Positions 58,460 to 64,000 of a DNA stretch of 64,000 nt are shown here, piece by piece. This DNA comes from Vitellaria paradoxa. Lineage: Eukaryota > Streptophyta > Magnoliopsida > Ericales > Sapotaceae. Every line of letters starts with the position of its first letter. Position 1 is the first letter of the stretch. A program made the translations under genes and the position numbers. The notes under the pieces were generated by a model. It saw only the letters and a program-made list of their open reading frames with translations, ran no database searches and had not been told where the DNA came from. The DNA lies in NCBI GenBank assembly GCA_019916065.1, contig CM034240.1, positions 39,173,389 through 39,237,388 of the forward strand, written 5' to 3'.

Positions 58460-61400
58460 TGGTATCTAAGCAGATATCTAATTCTCTACAATTTTTGTGT
58501 TTGTATCAAAAAACCCTAATTAAGTAGATCTTGTGTTTGTGTCAAGAACCCTAACCACCTCCATACCAAAAAAGGCAGCATACCTTAGCTACAGTTGCGG
58601 CTGTCCACTTTACTTGTCGCCAAACCAAACCTTATCATCATCAACTGTAGTTGTCTGGTTCATTATCATCAAACTCTGGTTCATCTCTGACGAGTGCGAT
58701 CGACTTCCGGTTGACTTCTGGGGATCTCCGTTATAAGGCAGCTTATCAGGCATCTTTTCCCACTGCTTCTCTTACACACCGAAATAATTCTATTACTTGT
58801 CTATCTACTTGTTCTCCTACACCTTGGATTTTAGACTCTGGTGCATCAAGCCATATCTTTAAGGCACTCAAATTGTTTTCTCACATTCAATATTGCTCTA
58901 CAATTCCCCCTGTAACTACAGCTAATAGTTCTAGCAAACCCAATAAGTGGAATTGGTACAGGTCATCCTTTCCCCCTTTATCATTGTCCTCTGCTTATAT
59001 GTTCCATTTTCTTCTTTTTTTTTTTTATATAACCTCATGTCTATCAGTAAGCTTGCTAACCAATTAAACTATTCAATAACCTTTTTCCCTGCTTCTTTCA
59101 CTATTCAGGATATGAAAATAAATGAGATGGCTAGCAGAGAGCATAAAGATAAGGGGTTTACAACCTCGAAGCACCATCCACGTAAACCTCTACAGCTTGT
59201 TTTACAGTTATCCCTGCGATGGAAGCTCACTGTTCCCTTGATCATCATTCTCTTGCTTGACTGAAATCTATGAATCCTAGTTTGAGTCAATTATTGTCAC
59301 TAAATTGTGAGTCATGTCAAATTGGAAAGCATCATCTTATATCCTTCTCTCCTAGAGTCAATAATAGGGCTTTATGTCCTTTTGATTTAGTTCATTTAGA
59401 TGTTTAGGATCTAAGTCATGTTGCTTCAAAAGTGAGCTTTCAGTACTTTGTTACATTTGTGAATGATTTTCTAGAACTACATCGCTTTATTTAATCAAAG
59501 ATCATTGTAAATTATTTTATCTTTTTCAAATTGTTTGTACTGAAACTCAAACTCAGTCTAGTATGCCTATTAAAATTCTTTGCAGTGATAATACCAAGGA
59601 GTATTTTTCAAAACCATTCACTAACATCATGTCCTTCCATGGTATGCTTCATCAGTCCTCTTGCTCTTAAGCTCTACAACAAAATGAATTTACTAAGAGA
59701 AAGAACTTGCAATCTTATGAGACAACACGATGTTTACAATTTCAACTGAATGTCCCCCGAGCACATTAGGGTGATGTTATCATCATTGTATGCTATTTGA
59801 TTAATAGAATGCCTTACCATCTATTTAACATGGTCGATCACTTTATTCCATTTTGTTTTCCACACAACACACTTTCCTGTCTCATCGCACATACTTGAGT
59901 GTGTTGCTTTTGTTCACAGGTTTTATCATGGGGTTAATAAACTAGCTCTCCAAGCTCATAAATGTGTCTTTCCAGGGTATTCTCATTTACAAGAAAGATA
60001 TAAATGTTCTAGCTCATCTCTTAAGAAGTACCTTGTATGTGTTGATATTAGATTCTTTGAGTCCACCCAATTCTTCTCTAAGTCTCAGTCGGTGTCTTAG
60101 CTTGATGACAGTATTCCCTAACTGATTCTTCCTTTTCAGTTTGTATCTTCTGTTGATGAGAGTTTTTCCTTATCGGTTCTTACCTCTCCCTCTAAACGTG
60201 TATATCATCCTGATTTGCAAGTTTACACCAGACATCAGATAGTTAAGCCCCCATCTTCAAACTCTCTATTGTCCTCGCATGCATCTCCAGCTTTTGAAAA
60301 TGATTCATCTTTGCCCATCGCCATCCGAAAACGTAAATGTACAAATAATTCTCACCCTATTTCTCAATTTGTAACATATCATGCCTTATTTTCTTATTAT
60401 CATGCCTTTGTTTCTAATTTATCTTCTATCCCTACCCCTTAAATCTATAAATGAAGTTGCTCCACTTATGGTGGCGATCAGCCATGAAAAATGAAATTTT
60501 AGCTCTTCAAACTAGTGATACTTAGGAATTGGTCAATATTTCTCTTGGAAAGTCCGTCTTTGGCCGTCGATGGAAATGTATAGTCAAGGTGTATATCTCT
60601 TTGGTCACCATCTATCACTAGTCTCTTCAACAACTTAATGTCAAAAATTCATTTTTGCATCGTGATCTAGAGGAAAAAGCCTATATGGAGCAACTTCCTG
60701 GGTTTATTGCCCAAGGAGAGTCTGAGTTAGTTTGCAAGCTAATAAATCATTGCATGGATTAAAACAATCTCCTCTAGCGAGGTTTAGCAGGTTCAACCCT
60801 ATGGCAATGGAGTTTGGTCAAACTCGAGTGGATTCTATTTTCTATCGTCACTCTACTTATGGAAAAATACAGCTTTTGTTATAAGTGGATGATATATATC
60901 TCAGGCAATGATACATAGGTTTGAGGTCATTCCTTTAAACTAAGTTCAGCACGACGAATTTGGGGCCACTGAAGTATTTCTTGGGTCTTAGAGTAGCCCG
61001 CTCACGCAAAGATATTACTCTCTACACAGGAAGTATGTCCTCGACTTGCAGACTAAGACAGGTATACTCAGCTTTAACCCCATTGACACTTCTATGGACT
61101 CCAATACGAAACTAGTAACAAATGAGGCTGACTTATTGGAGAATCTCAATTAATACAGAAGATTGGTTAGAAACTTAAACTACTAGAAAATGATAAGACC
61201 AAATGTTTCGTTTCCTATGAGCGTGATTAGTCAGTTTATGAAATCACCTCGTGCTACTTATTAAGAGGTAGTTGTGGAAGCACCTAGAAAAGTTTTCAAT
61301 GGACATACTTTAATACCACAATATTCAGATGAAGATTGCGCAAGATCTACGTCAAACGGACACTCTAACTATTAACTGTTGCATCTTCTTTGGAAGTAAT

Positions 61401-61797
61401 CTAGTGCCATAAAAGAATAAGAAACAGATAGTTATAGCAAGATCAAGTGCAGAGTAAGAGAATAAAGCCATGCCACACAAGTCATAAAGTAATCTAGATA
61501 AATAATATGATGAAGGAATTAGGAATTCAGTACTCAACCAATGGAATTATTATGCAATAATTAGGTTACATTTCATATTGCCTCCAATCCAATATTCCAA
61601 TAAAGGACTAAGCATGTCGAGGTAAATTGTTGCTTTGTCAAATAGAAAATCCTAGATAATACAATTTAAGATTGGTCATGTTAAATTTGAAGACCAGGTT
61701 GCTAATTTGATCACCAAAACCCTTAGAAGATCTTGAGTTAGATATATTTGTAAAAAGTTTGGAACATATAATATATACGCTCCAGCTTGAGAGGGAG

Positions 61798-61921
61798 TGT
61801 TAGAAGATTATAAATATAATAATAGATTTATATTTTCCTAGTATAGAAGATATGATTAGAAGGTCTAATTTGATTTGGGAGACTACTAGTTGTTTCCTAG
61901 TTTACACACTACTATACATAT
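61798..61921 (+). repeat. Copia-3 3' LTR, truncated by Copia-4
   Basis: This starts tgttagaagattataaatat after gagggag. It shares gattt-gggagactact-gttgtttcctagttt with the 5' LTR and stops at ctactatacat, inside the TATA-box region of the 5' copy. The missing part should lie beyond 64000. Confidence 0.75.
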
Positions 61922-62136
61922 TGTAGAATTTCAGAGACAGCTTCTTTTATCCAACAAAGAATTAATTGAGAATACAATTAGATTAACCTATATTTATAGG
62001 CTACAATAAATTACATAAAAACAAAATAATAAAACTAATTACAGCTAGCACACCCTAAATTAAGAAATAAAAATAAAAACGGATTGCAAACTAGTCCCTA
62101 TAAAATAAAGATTTAAATCTCCTTTGTATTTTTACA
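61922..62136 (-). repeat. Copia-4 3' LTR
   Basis: 215 bp. On the minus strand it runs TGTAAAAATAC...TTCTACA, directly after the purine tract at about 62137-62148. Confidence 0.8.
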
Positions 62137-64000
62137 CTCCCCCTCGAGCTAGGTGTAGATGTTAATTAAGCCTAGCTTGGGACTCAAATCTTCAAATGTT
62201 TTCCCTGGAAGAGCTTTTGCAAAGATGTCTAAAATCTACCGACTGGTAGGAACATAGAGCAGCTGCATAGTGTTATTGTCAATCTTCTCCTTAATAAAGA
62301 GACGGTCAATTTCCACATGTTTGGTCCTATCATGGTGCATTGGATTCTTAGCAATACAGATGGTTAACCGATTATCACAGTGGACTTTCATAATTTCTAT
62401 AGAAATAATTCCTACCACATTCCTTCACATATACCCAAGGCCAACGCCCTAAATTCTGTCTTTGCACTGCTCCTAGACACAACAGATTATTTCTTGCTAC
62501 ACCAAGTCACCAGATTACACCATACATAAGTGCAATACCCTGAAGTGAATTTCCTGTCAGTGAGGAAACCAACCCAATCTGCATCTACAAACACTTCAAG
62601 ATTGTGCATGGAGCATTTCTTGAAGTATAAGCCCTTGCCAATTGTCACCTTTAGGCACCTTAGAATTCTGAGCACTGCATCGAGGTGTTCCTCTGTCGGA
62701 TCATGCATAAATTGACTGACCACACTAACTACAAATCCAATGTCTAGTCTAATGTGTGATATATAAATGAGTTTTCTCACAAGTCTTTAATATCTCCCCC
62801 TCTCTAGTGGACTGTAGTCTGTCTTAGCCCCAAGCTTAGTACTGGAATCTATAGAAGTATTAGCAGGTTTACACCCCAACATACCTGTCTCCCTCAATAA
62901 ATCAAAAACGTATTTGCATTGTGCCACAGATATTCCCTATCTTGACTGAGCTACCTCTATTCCAAAAATACTTTAGCTGACCTAAGTCTTTGGTCTTAAA
63001 TTCCTTAGCTAAGGCCTTCTTCAAATTATTTAGCTCTTCCATATGGTCCCCTGTCAAGATGATGCCATCAACATAAACAATGAGGATTGCAACTTTACCA
63101 TTAGGTGAGTGCTTGATGAATAAGGTAAGATCAGACTGACATTGTGAATAACCCAGTTGTCTCAAAGTCTTGTTAAACCTATTAAATCAAGCATGTCGAG
63201 ATTGTTTTAGACCATACCAAGATCCAACTTACACACTTTTCCTTTGTTATCTAAAGATTCAAAGCCTAGAGGGATGTCCATGTACACTTCTTCAGTGAGA
63301 TCTCCATTTAGAAAAGCATTTTTGACATCCAATTAGAATAAAGGCCAATCAAGGTTAGCTGCCAAACTTAAGAGCACCCTTATAGTATTCAACTTTGCGA
63401 CTGATGCAAAAGTTTCCTAGTAATCAATGGCCAAATGATTGAGTAAAGCCTTCTGCTACCAACCGGGCTTTAAATCTGTCGATGCTTCCATCAACTTGGT
63501 ATTTAACTGCGAATATCCACTCACACCCTACAGATGTTTACCATGTGGTAACTCCGACAGAACCCATGTGCCAATCTTCTGAAGTGCTTGTATGTCATCC
63601 CACTTTGCCTTTTTCCATTCTAGTTTGGTCAAGACTTCCTAACTGGATGAAGGAATTTGCACAGTAGTCATGTTTGCTACAAAGGACTTATATTGAGATG
63701 ACAAATTTTCGTAAGACACATAGTTCCCAATCCAATGCCTCATACAAGTTCATACTCCTCTTCTCAAGGCAAGAGGGCAATCTAGATCATTGGCAACAGG
63801 GACAGGAGGTAGAGTTTCGAAAGAAGTGTTACCTGAGTCAAGCTAAATGACCTTTATTCGGATCAGACGGCTAACTTTGGGTAGGAGTGTTGTTGTGCTC
63901 TATCTCTTCAGTGGTGGTTTTGGGTTGTCTGGAGTAAACTTGGAGCGGTAAGGTCTTTTCTATGGTTGGCTCAGGAAAGATAATGAAGCATGATGGCTCA
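61922..64000 (-). mobile_element. Copia-4, Ty1/copia element (3' half, continues beyond the edge)
   Basis: Minus strand. Reverse transcriptase text runs from about 63480 down, with LFIKHSPNGKVAILIVYVDG near 63095-63150. RNase H follows (VDADWVGFLTDRKFTSGYC near 62560; HCDNRLTICIAKNPMHHDRT near 62360), then the end of pol and the polypurine tract GAGGGGGAG next to the 3' LTR. Stops and shifts are present, and the catalytic YVDD reads YVDG. It sits inside the Copia-3 LTR, so it is the younger of the two. Confidence 0.85.

Larger units (their letters stand above)
58313..61921 (+). mobile_element. Copia-3, heavily degenerate Ty1/copia element
   Basis: The 5' LTR 58313-58459 (TGTTAGAA...GTTGACA) is followed by primer site tggtatctaagcag. 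Remnants in order: protease WILDSGASSHIF (about 58818), integrase (CESCQIGKHH near 59310, a LCSDNTKEYF-like site near 59580), reverse transcriptase (YMEQLPGFIAQGES near 60685) and RNase H (ARSSAE near 61440), with many stops and shifts. The coding text is closest to Copia-2. The purine tract gagagggag and the 3' LTR start at 61798; that LTR breaks off at 61921 where Copia-4 begins. Confidence 0.85.

Overview
This is nuclear DNA from a flowering plant, probably a woody or early-diverging eudicot with large introns; the species cannot be fixed from sequence alone. It is AT-rich, with spliceosomal introns, Ty1/copia elements primed by initiator tRNA-Met, LINE and RTE tails, miniature retrotransposons and microsatellites. 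I see no bacterial or viral genes, no CRISPR array and no rRNA or tRNA gene.

Nearly the whole window is one host gene on the minus strand: the plant ATM DNA-damage kinase. I resolve 34 consecutive exons between 57765 (5'-most) and 2365 (3'-most), totalling 4,198 nt or about 1,400 codons. All 34 join in phase with no internal stop, in the residue order expected for the N-terminal and middle helical (HEAT-repeat) part of ATM. The 5' end of the gene lies beyond the right edge. The FAT, kinase and FATC domains lie beyond the left edge. Exons are about 7.6% of the span; two introns exceed 8 kb.

The introns are packed with mobile DNA. From left to right: two LINE 3' ends (1-1700); degenerate copia element A (4.2-6.6 kb); a MITE and miniature-retrotransposon pieces (7.5-9.9 kb); degenerate copia element B (11.86-14.7 kb); a 441-bp tandem array (16-17.6 kb); Copia-1 (19121-23850, 278-bp LTRs, 5-bp target duplication); a LINE 3' end split by Copia-2 (29843-34766, identical 178-bp LTRs); an RTE-type LINE tail (37.2-37.4 kb); a TRIM (41218-41508); a 1-kb AT-rich element with terminal inverted repeats (44.4-45.4 kb); a minus-strand copia remnant (49.4-50.0 kb); a copia 5' end (53.2-54.4 kb); and degenerate Copia-3 (58313-61921), whose 3' LTR is interrupted by the minus-strand Copia-4 (61922 to beyond the edge).

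The features most worth following up concern splicing. Two ATM exons carry tandem duplications of their own 3' end and splice donor. One of these offers an exact 19-codon in-frame extension. There is also one apparent GC-AG intron, and one intronic same-strand open frame that could act as a phase-preserving cassette. I found no convincing new multi-gene system; the interest is the architecture of a giant, transposon-laden ATM gene.
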